From an uncultured Pelagibacteraceae bacterium (GTDB taxonomy: Bacteria > Pseudomonadota > Alphaproteobacteria > Pelagibacterales > Pelagibacteraceae): a DNA stretch of 64,000 nucleotides. The first letter of the stretch is position 1. Each line of letters starts with the position of its first letter. The notes below the pieces were generated by a model. The model was not told the DNA's origin. It was given only the letters and a program-made list of their open reading frames with translations, and did no database searches. The stretch covers positions 1 to 64,000 of the forward strand of contig CACFPS010000001.1 of the NCBI GenBank assembly GCA_902568235.1. The letters are read 5' to 3'. Positions 27,197-36,918 of the stretch are shown here, one piece after another. Made by a program: the position numbers and the translations under genes.

Positions 27197-27997
27197 ATGG
27201 ATAAAAAAATTATTTCAGTAATTAATCAAAAAGGAGGAGTGGGGAAGACCACCACTGTGATTAACTTAGCAGCAGGATTGTCTCTTAAAGGAAAAAAAAT
27301 TTTAGTTATCGACCTTGATCCCCAGGGTAATGCAACAACAGGCCTAGGATTGTCAAACACAGAAAGTTCTGAAAAAACAATTTACAGTGTGCTCAATGGA
27401 AACAAAAAAATTTCAGAAGTAATCAAGACTACAAAATTCGAAAACTTAAATTTAATTACATCAAATGTGGATTTATCCGGACTTGAAGTTGAAACGGCTG
27501 GAGATAGCCGCAGAGCATTCAAGTTAAAAGACGAATTAGGCGCTATTTTAAATGATTCTGGAGCCCTATATGATTATATACTTATTGATTGCCCACCATC
27601 ATTAAGTCTGCTTACAATTATGGCTTTAGTAGCATCTGATGCTCTTGTAGTACCGTTACAAACTGAGTTTTTTGCTTTAGAGGGTTTAACACAACTTATG
27701 AAAACTATTCAGAGAATAAAAAATAATCTCAACCCAGAATTATCTATAAGAGGAATACTTCTGACTATGTATGATAGAAGAAATAAACTTTCCAGTGAAG
27801 TAGAAAAAGAAGCAAGGAATTATTTTAAGGAAAAGGTTTATGAAACAGTGGTTCCACGTAATGTAAGATTATCCGAAGCTCCCTCACATGGAGTTCCAGT
27901 TTTAGTTTATGACAAATTATGTTCTGGAAGCAGGTCCTATTTTAGTTTTACAGATGAATTTTTAAATCAAGACAAACCAGTGGAGAGTGCAGCATGA
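27197..27997 (+). CDS. parA: Chromosome-partitioning ATPase ParA (Soj)
   Basis: About 266 residues from ATG 27197 (MDKKIISVINQKGGVGKTTT); a TTG at 27188 adds three residues. The deviant Walker A KGGVGKTT, LVIDLDPQGNATTGLG and YILIDCPPSLSLLT are all present. ParA forms a nucleoid gradient that pulls ParB-parS complexes to the cell poles. It overlaps parB by 4 bases. Confidence 0.97.
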   Translation: MDKKIISVINQKGGVGKTTTVINLAAGLSLKGKKILVIDLDPQGNATTGLGLSNTESSEKTIYSVLNGNKKISEVIKTTKFENLNLITSNVDLSGLEVETAGDSRRAFKLKDELGAILNDSGALYDYILIDCPPSLSLLTIMALVASDALVVPLQTEFFALEGLTQLMKTIQRIKNNLNPELSIRGILLTMYDRRNKLSSEVEKEARNYFKEKVYETVVPRNVRLSEAPSHGVPVLVYDKLCSGSRSYFSFTDEFLNQDKPVESAA

Positions 27998-28845
27998 TCA
28001 ATCCTTTTAAAACAAAAAAAGGCTTAGGCAGAGGTCTATCGTCTTTAATAGGAGACAATGAGATCTCAGATAGCAAAACTACAATTTCTATTAGTTCAAT
28101 AGTAAGAAACAAATACCAACCTAGAAAGAATTTTGAGCAGAATAGCCTTGACGATCTTGCTAAATCAATTAGAGAAAGAGGAATTATACAGCCAATCATT
28201 GTAAGAAAATCAGATGAACATAATGATAAATTTGAAATAGTAGCTGGAGAAAGAAGGTGGCAAGCAGCTCAAAACGCCGGACTCCATGATGTGCCCGTAG
28301 TCGTTATTAAAGCTGACAATTTAAAATCTTTAGAATTTGCTATTGTTGAAAACGTTCAAAGGAAAGATTTGAATCCAATTGAAGAAGCTGAAGGATACAA
28401 AAAGCTTATTGATGAGTTTGGTTATGATCAAGATAAAGTTTCTAAATTTATTGGAAAGACTAGATCTCATATTAGCAATTGTTTAAGACTTTTAACATTG
28501 TCAGAAAAAATTAAAAAATTAATTTTAGAAGAAAAATTAACCCAGGGTCATGCAAAAATTTTGGTAGGATTAAATAATGCTGAATTATTAGCTGACAAAA
28601 TAGTACAAAAAAGATTATCTGTTCGTCAAATAGAAAATTTAGTAAAAGTTTTAAAATTTAAAAGAAATAGTGCAAAAACCGCAAAAAACGCAAATATTTT
28701 AGACATCGAGAATCAACTTTCAGGTAAATTAGGAATGAGAGTTAACCTAACTAACAAAAAAAATAACACTGGCAGACTATCTGTCGAGTATAGAGGCTTG
28801 GATCAGCTTAATAGACTTGTTGATATTATAAAAAAAAATTACTAA
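27994..28845 (+). CDS. parB: Chromosome-partitioning protein ParB (Spo0J)
   Basis: 283 residues. KKGLGRGLSSLIGD is the N-terminal ParA-stimulating segment. The CTPase/ParB-N domain has NKYQPRKNF, GIIQPIIVRK and VAGERRWQAAQNAGL. A helix-turn-helix follows (QDKVSKFIGKTRSHISNCLRLLTL), and the C-terminus is a dimerisation domain. It binds the two parS-like palindromes just upstream. Its 3' end overlaps convergent holA by 4 bases. Confidence 0.97.
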   Translation: MINPFKTKKGLGRGLSSLIGDNEISDSKTTISISSIVRNKYQPRKNFEQNSLDDLAKSIRERGIIQPIIVRKSDEHNDKFEIVAGERRWQAAQNAGLHDVPVVVIKADNLKSLEFAIVENVQRKDLNPIEEAEGYKKLIDEFGYDQDKVSKFIGKTRSHISNCLRLLTLSEKIKKLILEEKLTQGHAKILVGLNNAELLADKIVQKRLSVRQIENLVKVLKFKRNSAKTAKNANILDIENQLSGKLGMRVNLTNKKNNTGRLSVEYRGLDQLNRLVDIIKKNY

Positions 28846-29819
28846 TAATTATTGATAAAATCTGAAACAAAATTTACTGAGTTAATCGTATTTTTTTTAA
28901 TCATTTTTTCTAAATTATTAGTTTCATAAATTTTATTTTTTATTTCTTTGAGAGTCCAAGATTTTATTTGTGTAGAAACTGTTTCTTTTTCTTTCCAAAA
29001 TATGGGAGGTTTAAATGAAGTAATTACTTTTTCTAAATTATTTGTTTTTTCATACTCTTCTATTAATTTCGCTAGTCTTTTAGATCTATTTATAAAGGTT
29101 CTTATAATTAATATACAATCATCATTACTATAGTTATTTTCATTTAAAATTTTTGATGTTTTTTTTTTATCTTTTGTCAAATAATTTTCAATAAGTTCAA
29201 ATACAGAATAATTTTCTGCCAAGTTAGTAAGTTCTAAAATATCATCAATATTTATTTTAGTTCTAGAAATAGATAAATTTTTTATTTTTTCTAATTCCAT
29301 TTGTATATTTGATCTGTCGCCTTTAGATCTTTCAATTAGTAGGCTTATAATTTCAGATGAGATTTTAATATTTTCTTTTCTAAAGAAATTCTGACATATC
29401 TGAAATAGTATTTGGTTATTGTCTTCATAAAAAGGAATGCATATTAATTTTTTTTCTTTCTCAAATAGGAATCTTAATTTGGATTTTTTTTCTAAACTAT
29501 CACTATTTAAAATAATTTTAGTATCTAAAATTTGTTTTTTTAAAACTTCTTCTATTAATTCAGTTATTTTATCTGTACACCTTGAAATTAAAATTATTTT
29601 TTTATATTTAAAAAGAGATCTGTTTAATAATTCTTCGATGAAATTATCTTTAGTTTTTAAAATTTCACTCTCATCATATTTAATAATTTCGCCATTAAAA
29701 TTACTTGTAAAAAACTCACTAATTACTTGCTTTTTTAATCCTTGGTTTGCTCCATGCATTAAAAAAAAATTAAAATTTTCAAATTTAGTTTTTTTGATCT
29801 CAAAATTTTTTATAATCAT
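28842..29819 (-). CDS. holA: DNA polymerase III delta subunit
   Basis: 325 residues, usual length. The N-terminal clamp-loader fold is diverged (NFFLMHGANQGLKKQVISEF), then ISSEIISLLIERSKGDRSNIQMELEKI matches the conserved HolA helix. Delta opens the sliding clamp during loading. It lies 3 bp downstream of lptE, in the classic leuS-lptE-holA order, which supports the call as much as the sequence does. Confidence 0.9.
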   Translation of the reverse strand: MIIKNFEIKKTKFENFNFFLMHGANQGLKKQVISEFFTSNFNGEIIKYDESEILKTKDNFIEELLNRSLFKYKKIILISRCTDKITELIEEVLKKQILDTKIILNSDSLEKKSKLRFLFEKEKKLICIPFYEDNNQILFQICQNFFRKENIKISSEIISLLIERSKGDRSNIQMELEKIKNLSISRTKINIDDILELTNLAENYSVFELIENYLTKDKKKTSKILNENNYSNDDCILIIRTFINRSKRLAKLIEEYEKTNNLEKVITSFKPPIFWKEKETVSTQIKSWTLKEIKNKIYETNNLEKMIKKNTINSVNFVSDFINNY

Positions 29820-29822
29820 AAA

Positions 29823-30293
29823 TTAAATATTTGATAATATTGATATAATTTTATCTGCTATGTTCGTAGATAGATTGGCAATTAAATTATTTTCATATTT
29901 GATTAATTCAAATTTATCTGTTTGGTTGTCATAATTTATTTTGTTCGTAATTGTTTGACTTAAAATTTTTCCTTTATCATCTTGCAATATAGTGACAATA
30001 GTTATTATTTTTATTTCAAAAATTAGAGGGTCACCTTTAGAGTCATTCGAAATAATTTTTTTTTCAATTTCACTATTTAGTCTTAAATTGTAAATAATTT
30101 TATTAGAAATATCATTTTCAATATTTTTTAAATTTTTCAACTTTTGAAAAATATTTGAGTTTACTTTTGAATTTCCTATTTTTTCTATTTTTTGAATTTT
30201 AAATGGATAGTCTTTATCAACTAAAATTGGTGTATACCCACATCCTATGACGAATATAAATATTAGTGTTTTTAATATATTTTTAATTCTCAT
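29823..30293 (-). CDS. lptE: LPS-assembly lipoprotein LptE-like
   Basis: 156 residues. A signal peptide ends in the lipobox IFVIGC, followed by [21 protein letters not shown](T/S)P after the lipidated cysteine is typical of LptE/RlpB. LptE plugs the LptD barrel that inserts lipopolysaccharide in the outer membrane. It overlaps leuS by 11 bases. Sequence is diverged; gene order is the main support. Confidence 0.85.
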   Translation of the reverse strand: MRIKNILKTLIFIFVIGCGYTPILVDKDYPFKIQKIEKIGNSKVNSNIFQKLKNLKNIENDISNKIIYNLRLNSEIEKKIISNDSKGDPLIFEIKIITIVTILQDDKGKILSQTITNKINYDNQTDKFELIKYENNLIANLSTNIADKIISILSNI

Positions 30294-32826
30294 TTAAAAT
30301 AATGTTAATTAATCTATTTTTGATAAAAATTATTTTTTTTATTTTCATATTTTCAAAATATTTTTCAGTGATATTATTTGATTTAACTTTACTTAAAAGT
30401 TCTTCTTCGCTTATATCTTTTTCATATTTTATAATGTCTCTCTTTTTACCATTGATTTGTATTACATAATTTATTTTTTCTTCTTTAATTAAGTTTTTAT
30501 CTATTATTGGCCAATTGACATTATTTATTTTCAGTTCTTTTAAGCACTCTGATGTAAAATGTGGAATTAATGGACTAAACATAATAAGAATAACTTTGTA
30601 ATTTTTTAATAAATTTTTTGCGTCTAAATTACCTTCAACTTTTTTTATAAGGTAATTATATGTTTCATACATGTTGGCAACAATTACATTATAATTAAAA
30701 TTTTCTAGGTTATTTGTTACTTTTTCTAACATTTTGTTTGTAAATTTATCTAATTCATTATTTTCTGGATTATTAAATTTTAATTTAATTTTTTCTTTAA
30801 TAGTGTTGTGCAATATCCAAAGTTTTTGAATAAATTTATATGAAGCTACCATGCCTTGTTCAGACCATTGGACATCTTTCTCAGGAGGACTATCCGAAAC
30901 AATAAATAGTCTTACTGCGTCAGCGCCATAATTATTTATTATATCTTTAGGATCTATTACATTCTTTTTAGACTTAGACATTGATTCTGATGGACCAACA
31001 ATTATTTCTGATTTTAGATCATTTTTTTTATAACATTTTTGATCTTTAAATTCTACTTCGTTAGGACTTAGCCAATTGTTATTTTTATCCTTATATGTTT
31101 CGTGACAAACCATTCCTTGAGTAAATAATCCTTTAAAAGGTTCTGTTACATTAAAAGTTTTATTTTTGAAACCTATAGCTTTAACAAAAAATCTTGAATA
31201 TAAAAGATGAAGTATTGCATGTTCCACTCCACCAATATATTGATCTACAGGCATCCAATATTTAATATCATCGTTTTTAAATCCGTAGCCAGTTTCTTTG
31301 GGGGAGCAAAATCTTAAAAAGTACCATGAAGAACAAACAAACGTATCTAAAGTGTCAGTCTCACGTATATAATTTTTTCCATCTATTTTAATATTTTTCC
31401 ATTCTTCTTGATAATTCAAAGGATTACCTTTTGTATTCAGATTAATTTTTTCTGGTAGTTTTACTGGCAGCATATTTTTTGGAACAGGAATTGCATTATC
31501 TTCTTTGTCATAAACTATAGGAATTGGACAACCCCAATATCTTTGTCTTGAAACACCCCAGTCTTTCAATCTAAAATTTATTTTCTTTTTTCCTAAATTA
31601 TTTTTTTCTAAAATATTTATTGTTTCTAATACAGATTTTCTAGGGGCATCAAGGCCATTTAATATTTCTGAATTGATTATAATCCCCGGTCCGGTATAAG
31701 CCTCCTTGTCAACTTTAAAATCATCACTTTCATCTTTAGGCTTAACTACTGTTTTAATTTCAAGATTATATTTTTTTGCAAAATCAAAGTCTCTTTGATC
31801 ATGGGCAGGACAACCAAATACGGCTCCAAATCCATAATCCATAAGAACAAAATTAGCAAAAAATACTGGTACTTTTTTAGAAGCATCTAATGGATTTATA
31901 GCTAAAAGATTAGTTTTAAATCCAATTTTATCCCCAATAGCAATTGCCTCTTCTGTTGTTCCAGTATACAAACATTCTTCTTTGAATTGTTTGAAGCTTT
32001 CATCTTTGGCATAATATTTTGAAATTTCGTGATCAACAGAAAGTGCTAAAAAAGAGAAGCCAAAAAGCGTATCTGGTCTTGTTGTAAAACATTTTATATT
32101 TTTTATTGGCAAATTTCCTTCAATTTTAAAATCAATTTCGCATCCAAATGACTTGCCTATCCAATTTTTCTGCATTGTTTTTACTTTAGTTGGCCAGCTC
32201 TCAAGTGAGTCAAGTTCTTCAAGTAGATCTTCTGAAAATCTAGAAATATTAAAAAACCATTGGTTTAATTTTTTTCTTTCTACAACTGCACCTGATCTCC
32301 AACCTTTTCCATCTATAACTTGTTCATTAGCTAAAACTGTTTCATCTACAGGATCCCAATTAACATAATTTTCTTTTCTATAAACTAATCCTTTTTCTAG
32401 CAGTTCTAAAAAAAATACTTGTTGATGTTTATAATATTCCTCAGAACAAGTTGAAATTTCTCTTTCCCAGTCAATTGATAAACCTAGTTTCTTTAGTTGG
32501 TTTTTCATGATTTCAATATTTTTATTAGTCCATTCTTTTGGATCTAAATTATTTTCTCTTGCAGCATTTTCAGCAGGCATTCCAAAAGCATCCCAACCCA
32601 TTGGATGTAACACATTAAAACCATTTAAAGATTTGTACCGTGATAAAATGTCCCCAATTGTATAATTTCTTACATGACCCATATGAATATTTCCTGATGG
32701 GTAAGGAAACATTTCGAGACAATAAAATTTTTTTTCTTTTTTATTTAACTTGGCTTTAAATGTTTTATTTATTTCCCAAAATTTTTGCCAATATTCTTCC
32801 GTGACTTTAAAGTTATATCTGTTCAC
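30283..32826 (-). CDS. leuS: Leucyl-tRNA synthetase
   Basis: 847 residues. The HIGH motif is HMGH at residues 48-51 within [20 protein letters not shown]. The CP1 editing domain has [20 protein letters not shown] and GTGAVFG-like [20 protein letters not shown]. The KMSKS motif is SMSKSKKNV near residue 615. It charges tRNA-Leu and edits mischarged products. It is the first or second gene of the minus-strand unit with the DUF3576 lipoprotein 13 bp upstream. Confidence 0.99.
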   Translation of the reverse strand: MNRYNFKVTEEYWQKFWEINKTFKAKLNKKEKKFYCLEMFPYPSGNIHMGHVRNYTIGDILSRYKSLNGFNVLHPMGWDAFGMPAENAARENNLDPKEWTNKNIEIMKNQLKKLGLSIDWEREISTCSEEYYKHQQVFFLELLEKGLVYRKENYVNWDPVDETVLANEQVIDGKGWRSGAVVERKKLNQWFFNISRFSEDLLEELDSLESWPTKVKTMQKNWIGKSFGCEIDFKIEGNLPIKNIKCFTTRPDTLFGFSFLALSVDHEISKYYAKDESFKQFKEECLYTGTTEEAIAIGDKIGFKTNLLAINPLDASKKVPVFFANFVLMDYGFGAVFGCPAHDQRDFDFAKKYNLEIKTVVKPKDESDDFKVDKEAYTGPGIIINSEILNGLDAPRKSVLETINILEKNNLGKKKINFRLKDWGVSRQRYWGCPIPIVYDKEDNAIPVPKNMLPVKLPEKINLNTKGNPLNYQEEWKNIKIDGKNYIRETDTLDTFVCSSWYFLRFCSPKETGYGFKNDDIKYWMPVDQYIGGVEHAILHLLYSRFFVKAIGFKNKTFNVTEPFKGLFTQGMVCHETYKDKNNNWLSPNEVEFKDQKCYKKNDLKSEIIVGPSESMSKSKKNVIDPKDIINNYGADAVRLFIVSDSPPEKDVQWSEQGMVASYKFIQKLWILHNTIKEKIKLKFNNPENNELDKFTNKMLEKVTNNLENFNYNVIVANMYETYNYLIKKVEGNLDAKNLLKNYKVILIMFSPLIPHFTSECLKELKINNVNWPIIDKNLIKEEKINYVIQINGKKRDIIKYEKDISEEELLSKVKSNNITEKYFENMKIKKIIFIKNRLINIILNEN

Positions 32827-32839
32827 TACAATTAGATAA

Positions 32840-33403
32840 CTACTCGCCTTTTTTCTTTAATTTACCTACATAGGGTTTCTTATTTTTTTCTTTTTTTTCT
32901 TTTTTATAAAGGGCTGCTTTAGATAAAATTTTCTTTGTCAACTCAGCAACTAAAATACCATCCTGTTGATAAATTTTGCAATTTTCTATAGACATGCATT
33001 TTTTATAAAAAACTTTAACATCAAGAGCGTCTGATCTAACTTCATTAGTTAGAAATCTTACAGAAATTTTTATAGATTCATTTTTTGCTCCACCTTCAGA
33101 ATACCAATCAGTAACTATAATACCGCCGCTATAATTTGCTAACGCAAGAGGCATAAAATCAATTGTGTCTAGTGTAGCTCTCCATAATTCGTTTGAACTA
33201 GCAAATTCAAAATTTCCCGAACCTTTATTTGAAACTGTATCCATTAACCTAAAACCTCTTCCTTCTTCAATATTTTTCTTCACTCTTTCTTGTGGGTCCG
33301 GAGGGTTTTCTCTTGCATCACCACCTGGAAGTTTTCCGTTACAGGATACTAAGTTTACAACAAACAATAATAATATTAATGATTTTAGAAGATTAAAATT
33401 CAT
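32840..33403 (-). CDS. DUF3576-family lipoprotein
   Basis: 187 residues. A signal peptide ends in the lipobox LVSC. The core [36 protein letters not shown] is the DUF3576 signature, common in alphaproteobacteria directly upstream of leuS. The last ~25 residues are lysine-rich. It should be anchored in the outer membrane facing the periplasm. The function is unknown. Confidence 0.88.
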   Translation of the reverse strand: MNFNLLKSLILLLFVVNLVSCNGKLPGGDARENPPDPQERVKKNIEEGRGFRLMDTVSNKGSGNFEFASSNELWRATLDTIDFMPLALANYSGGIIVTDWYSEGGAKNESIKISVRFLTNEVRSDALDVKVFYKKCMSIENCKIYQQDGILVAELTKKILSKAALYKKEKKEKNKKPYVGKLKKKGE

Positions 33404-33640
33404 ATATTTAATTTTACTTATAAAACAGATTAAAAATAAATGTTCCTATTTATGCTATTTTTTTTCTAACTAAAACGCTCTTTTATATAAATTTATAAAA
33501 TTGTGCTTAAATAGTGATGTATTTTTGCAACACTAGCAAAATTTTCTATATTTATTTGAATATTTTAGTGATTTCATATCATAGATTCTGATATTTCTTA
33601 CCCGTTTATAATTAATTATACACAAAAAAGGAGTATTAAT
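33404..33640. promoter_or_regulatory. Divergent regulatory gap upstream of the porin gene
   Basis: A 237-bp gene-free, A/T-rich stretch separates the lipoprotein and porin genes. One promoter-like pair is TTGCAA (33525-33530) and TATATT (33547-33552), 16 bp apart, which would leave a leader of about 80 nt before the porin. Just before the ATG, AAGGAG (33628-33633) is a strong Shine-Dalgarno site, rare in this window, with 7-bp spacing. No riboswitch or operator was recognised. Confidence 0.45.
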
Positions 33641-34618
33641 ATGAACAAAATAACTAAACTAGGGTTAACTGCTCTTGCAGGATCTCTAGCTGTTGCTTCT
33701 GCCGCTAATGCTGGTTCTTACTCAGCATCTGGAAGCGCATCTATTGGATTAACCTCTGTATCTGGTTCACAAGCATCATACGATGCTAACGCAGTTACTT
33801 CTGGAAACGGATGGTCTATGGGTAACAGTGTTACATTTTCTGGAAGCGGTGATCTAGATAACGGTATGTCATTATCTATGAGCTTTGAATTAGATCAAGG
33901 CGCTCCGGATGGCAATGGACCTTTCGACTCTCATTCACTTAAATTAGGAATGAACGAGATGGGTACACTTACATTTGCAGGTCATGGTGGATCTACAGTT
34001 ATGAGTAACTGGGATGACAAAACGCCAACTGCATCTGAAGAAGCATGGGATGTAGGTGACAATAATGCAGCAGCAGCTGATGATGGTGGTGGAAATAATT
34101 CTTTCTTCTACACTAACACATTCGGCGATAGCATTAATGTTTACGCTTCATATACTAACCAATATGCAGCATTAGGTAATGAATCTTACTCAGACTGGGG
34201 AGTTTCTTATACTGGTGTTGAAGGTTTAACTGTTGCTTACGCAGAAGGTGAAAACAAACAAACTGCTGGTTCATACGACGAACAAAACACTATGTGGATG
34301 ACTTATGCATATGGTCCAGTAACTGTTGGATATCAAGTATCTGAGTCAGATGTTCAAGGTGGAAACACTAGTGATGCTGACGCTGTTGCTTATTCAGCTT
34401 CATACGCAGTAAGCGATGATCTTTCAATCTCTTACAGTGTTCATGAATTTGAATATGGAAACACTGCATTAGTTGACCAAGAATCTTCAGGTATGAGTGC
34501 ATCTTATACTATGGGATCAATTTCTATGACTGCAGCATTTAACCAGACTGACAACGTAGCTGGTGAAACAGGTGCAGACGAAGAAGGATACTACATTTCA
34601 ATGGCTTTTGCGTTTTAA
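33641..34618 (+). CDS. Outer-membrane porin
   Basis: 325 residues. A Sec signal peptide (MNKITKLGLTALAGSLAVAS, cleaved after ANA) precedes a beta-rich mature chain with alternating polar/aromatic strands and ends in SMAFAF, the terminal phenylalanine that BAM recognises. GMSLSMSFELDQGAPDG and LTFAGHGGSTVMSNWDD resemble general Gram-negative porins. Mature residues are unusually rich in Ser, Gly, Ala and Asp and poor in Lys, unlike neighbouring proteins, and codons are correspondingly more GC-rich. A strong Shine-Dalgarno site and a hairpin terminator frame it as a separate, highly expressed gene. Confidence 0.92.
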   Translation: MNKITKLGLTALAGSLAVASAANAGSYSASGSASIGLTSVSGSQASYDANAVTSGNGWSMGNSVTFSGSGDLDNGMSLSMSFELDQGAPDGNGPFDSHSLKLGMNEMGTLTFAGHGGSTVMSNWDDKTPTASEEAWDVGDNNAAAADDGGGNNSFFYTNTFGDSINVYASYTNQYAALGNESYSDWGVSYTGVEGLTVAYAEGENKQTAGSYDEQNTMWMTYAYGPVTVGYQVSESDVQGGNTSDADAVAYSASYAVSDDLSISYSVHEFEYGNTALVDQESSGMSASYTMGSISMTAAFNQTDNVAGETGADEEGYYISMAFAF

Positions 34619-34630
34619 TTAGCTAAAGAT

Positions 34631-35203
34631 TTATATATTAAAGGGGCCCTTTTTAGGGCCCTTTTTTTTACCTTTATTTCTGAAATATCTTTTTCCAGAA
34701 AATCCTTTCAGCTTGAGAAGTTTAAGAGATTTAACATTTGTAGAATTTATTCCACCAAGAGCTATTATAGGTAAAGTAGTAAGGTTTGAAAGGTTTCTAA
34801 ATTTATTTGGGCCTAGGTAGGTTTTTTTAAGTTTAAATAGAGATGCAATAAATATTTCTTTCACATTTTGTTTTTCTTTTATTCTAATCTCTTTAAGGTT
34901 ATGAGCTGAGCCTATTAAATGAAATTTTTTTTTTAATTTAAATAAATTTGGTCTAATATCTTTGTTGAATGAGGGTATATAAGCACCATTAAAGTTAAAT
35001 TTTATAGCAAGTTTTATATTATTTGCCAAATAAACTTTAGTACCTTTTTTTCGGCAAAAATTTGTAAGTGAAGTTAACAATTTTTTACTTAGTTTATTAT
35101 TATAATTCCTAAAAATTATAGATATCCTAGGATTTAATTTTGATATTTCTTCTGTTTTAAATTTGTCTATGAAATAGTATTGTTTATATAAATTTTTATG
35201 CAT
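34631..35203 (-). CDS. Thiamine-phosphate synthase-like (ThiE/TenI) protein
   Basis: 190 residues. RISIIFRNYNNKLSKKLLTS, GTKVYLANNIKLAIKFNFNGAYIPS, FHLIGSAHNLKEIRIKE and LPIIALGGINSTNVKSLKLL follow the strand order of a ThiE/TenI (beta/alpha)8 barrel. The usual catalytic and phosphate-binding residues are poorly kept: an ND-type dyad reads NN and HLG reads AYIP. It may be a TenI-like paralog or a changed enzyme rather than a working ThiE. The last residues (KKGPKKGPF) are encoded by the porin terminator hairpin. Its ATG shares a hexamer with yggS. Confidence 0.7.
   Translation of the reverse strand: MHKNLYKQYYFIDKFKTEEISKLNPRISIIFRNYNNKLSKKLLTSLTNFCRKKGTKVYLANNIKLAIKFNFNGAYIPSFNKDIRPNLFKLKKKFHLIGSAHNLKEIRIKEKQNVKEIFIASLFKLKKTYLGPNKFRNLSNLTTLPIIALGGINSTNVKSLKLLKLKGFSGKRYFRNKGKKKGPKKGPFNI
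34641..34669 (+). terminator. Rho-independent terminator of the porin gene
   Basis: GGGCCCT (34644-34650) and AGGGCCC (34655-34661) form a 7-bp GC stem with a TTTT loop, followed by eight T. It starts about 25 bp after the porin stop. It overlaps the 3' coding end of the opposite-strand ThiE-like gene. Confidence 0.92.
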
Positions 35204-35860
35204 GTTACCGTCAAAAACTTAAAAGAAATTATTCATGAAATAAATAAAAAAATAAATTATTTAAATTATATAAATTATAATCCTAATATTATTGCAGTAA
35301 CAAAAACATTTAATATAGAAATTATTGAGCCTTTAATTGAATATGGGCATATACATTTTGGGGAAAATAAAGTTCAAGAGGCTATAATTAAATGGTCAGA
35401 AGCTAAAAAAAAAAACAAATTTATTAAACTCCATATGATTGGTAAATTACAGACAAATAAAGTGAAAGATGCATTAAAAATATTTAATTTCATACACTCA
35501 GTTGATTCAGAAAAACTTGCTAACAAAATTTCAAATGAACAAAAAAAAATAATTACAAAACCCAAAATATTTATACAAATAAATATTGGCGAAGAATCTC
35601 AAAAATCAGGAATAAATCCTAAAAATATAATTGAATTTTATAAATATTGTAAATCTTTAGATCTTGATGTGATTGGAACAATGTGTATACCTCCTATAAA
35701 TCAAGAACCCTCAACATACTTCAATAAAATGTTGGATATAAATAACAACCTGAAAATTCAAGAACTCAGTATGGGAATGTCTTCCGATTATTTATTAGCT
35801 TTAGCAAGTAAATCCACTTATTTAAGAATTGGTTCAAAAATATTTGGAGAAAGAAACTAA
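35198..35860 (+). CDS. YggS-family PLP-binding homeostasis protein
   Basis: 220 residues, the PLPBP/YggS family. IIAVTKTFN carries the lysine that binds pyridoxal phosphate, followed by HIHFGENKVQEAIIKW, KLHMIGKLQTNKVKDAL, IQINIGEESQKSGI and LSMGMSSDYLLAL. It buffers pyridoxal phosphate and influences amino-acid metabolism. It overlaps the divergent ThiE-like gene by 6 bases (ATGCAT), so any promoter must lie inside that gene. Confidence 0.95.
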   Translation: MHVTVKNLKEIIHEINKKINYLNYINYNPNIIAVTKTFNIEIIEPLIEYGHIHFGENKVQEAIIKWSEAKKKNKFIKLHMIGKLQTNKVKDALKIFNFIHSVDSEKLANKISNEQKKIITKPKIFIQINIGEESQKSGINPKNIIEFYKYCKSLDLDVIGTMCIPPINQEPSTYFNKMLDINNNLKIQELSMGMSSDYLLALASKSTYLRIGSKIFGERN

Positions 35861-36348
35861 TCTATTTTTATTTTTGTTTTTTTATCTATTAGATTAAGGA
35901 TTATTAAAAAATCTTTTTTTGAAACAGCAATACATCCTGCTGTTGATTTATAGTTTTTAGTTAAATGTAAAAAGATCGCGCTTCCTTTGCCTTTTATGAT
36001 CTTATTCCAATTATATTTAATTGGAATTAACATGTCGTATTTACAATCTTTTCTGAAAAGTTTCTCAAATTTAAATTTTTTAGAAATAGTTGTCCTTTTA
36101 TTATAATATTTACTATTTATATCATTACACCAAACAAAGTTCTTTTTTATGTGAATTTTTTTTAGTTTTGTTTCGGGCGATTTAATTCTATTTTTCCTAT
36201 AATAAAGGCTATCAAGATAAAAAATACCTTTAGGAGTTTTAAGGTCACCTTCTTTTTTATATTTAGTTAAACCCTTTTTACCTATTGCGCATTTTAAAAT
36301 AAAATCGTCAACTATTAGTTTATCTTTATTTTTCAATTTAATTATCAT
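35857..36348 (-). CDS. L,D-transpeptidase-like (YkuD-type) protein
   Basis: 163 residues. KCAIGKKGLTKYKKEGDLKTPKGIFYL is the YkuD substrate-side opening, and AIFLHLTKNYKSTAGCIAVSKKD carries the catalytic cysteine (S-T-A-G-C). The usual HG and the arginine after the cysteine are replaced. No signal peptide is visible. Related proteins (COG3786) modify peptidoglycan cross-links, but activity of this one is unproven. Its 5' end faces the OmpR-like gene 12 bp away. Confidence 0.8.
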   Translation of the reverse strand: MIIKLKNKDKLIVDDFILKCAIGKKGLTKYKKEGDLKTPKGIFYLDSLYYRKNRIKSPETKLKKIHIKKNFVWCNDINSKYYNKRTTISKKFKFEKLFRKDCKYDMLIPIKYNWNKIIKGKGSAIFLHLTKNYKSTAGCIAVSKKDFLIILNLIDKKTKIKID

Positions 36349-36360
36349 ATTCTTTAAAAA

Positions 36361-36918
36361 ATGAGCAATCCTAAAGTTTTTATATATAAATCTGAATCTC
36401 TTTATAAAGTTTTACATGAACTATCATCAGATTTAAAATTAAATTTTGTCAAAATAGATAATATTAAAAATATTTCAAAAGACTTGCAAAATAGTTGTAT
36501 TATTAGTTCTGTTAAAATAGATGAAAATAAACAAAGTATATTAATTTATAATAAAAAACCAACTAGTATCAATAAAATCTTACAAGATATAAATACCATT
36601 CTTCTTAGAAAAAAATTCTTTAATCAATCAAAATTTTTTATAGGAAATTACCTTTTAAATCTTAATTCTAGAATAATTTCTAAAGATGGTAAAGAACTAA
36701 AACTTACCGAAAGAGAAGTTGATATAATTACTTATATTTATAATAAAAAACAAAATGTAACTATAAAAGAATTACAATCAAGTGTTTGGAAATATACAAA
36801 AGATTTAGAAACACACACAGTAGAAACGCATGTTCATAGAGTTAAAAAAAAATTTAAAGATATATTTAAAGATGAAAAATTTGTTAAAAGTACAAACCAT
36901 GGATATGTAATAAATTGA
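36361..36918 (+). CDS. OmpR-type winged-helix DNA-binding protein with degenerate receiver
   Basis: 185 residues. The C-terminal ~90 are a Trans_reg_C winged helix: GKELKLTEREVDIITYIYN, VTIKELQSSVWKY, and the recognition helix THTVETHVHRVKKKF, ending STNHGYVIN. The N-terminal ~95 residues have receiver-like strand spacing but no acidic pocket or obvious phosphoacceptor Asp. It may act without phosphorylation. No histidine kinase is nearby. The TGA stop overlaps the TTG start of the ArfA-like ORF. Confidence 0.85.
   Translation: MSNPKVFIYKSESLYKVLHELSSDLKLNFVKIDNIKNISKDLQNSCIISSVKIDENKQSILIYNKKPTSINKILQDINTILLRKKFFNQSKFFIGNYLLNLNSRIISKDGKELKLTEREVDIITYIYNKKQNVTIKELQSSVWKYTKDLETHTVETHVHRVKKKFKDIFKDEKFVKSTNHGYVIN

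Noticed and set aside
27848..27863. Possible third parS in parA (GTTCCACGT on the plus strand)
   Set aside because: Only the left half fits; about 11 of 16 positions match and the palindrome is broken, so I treat it as chance.
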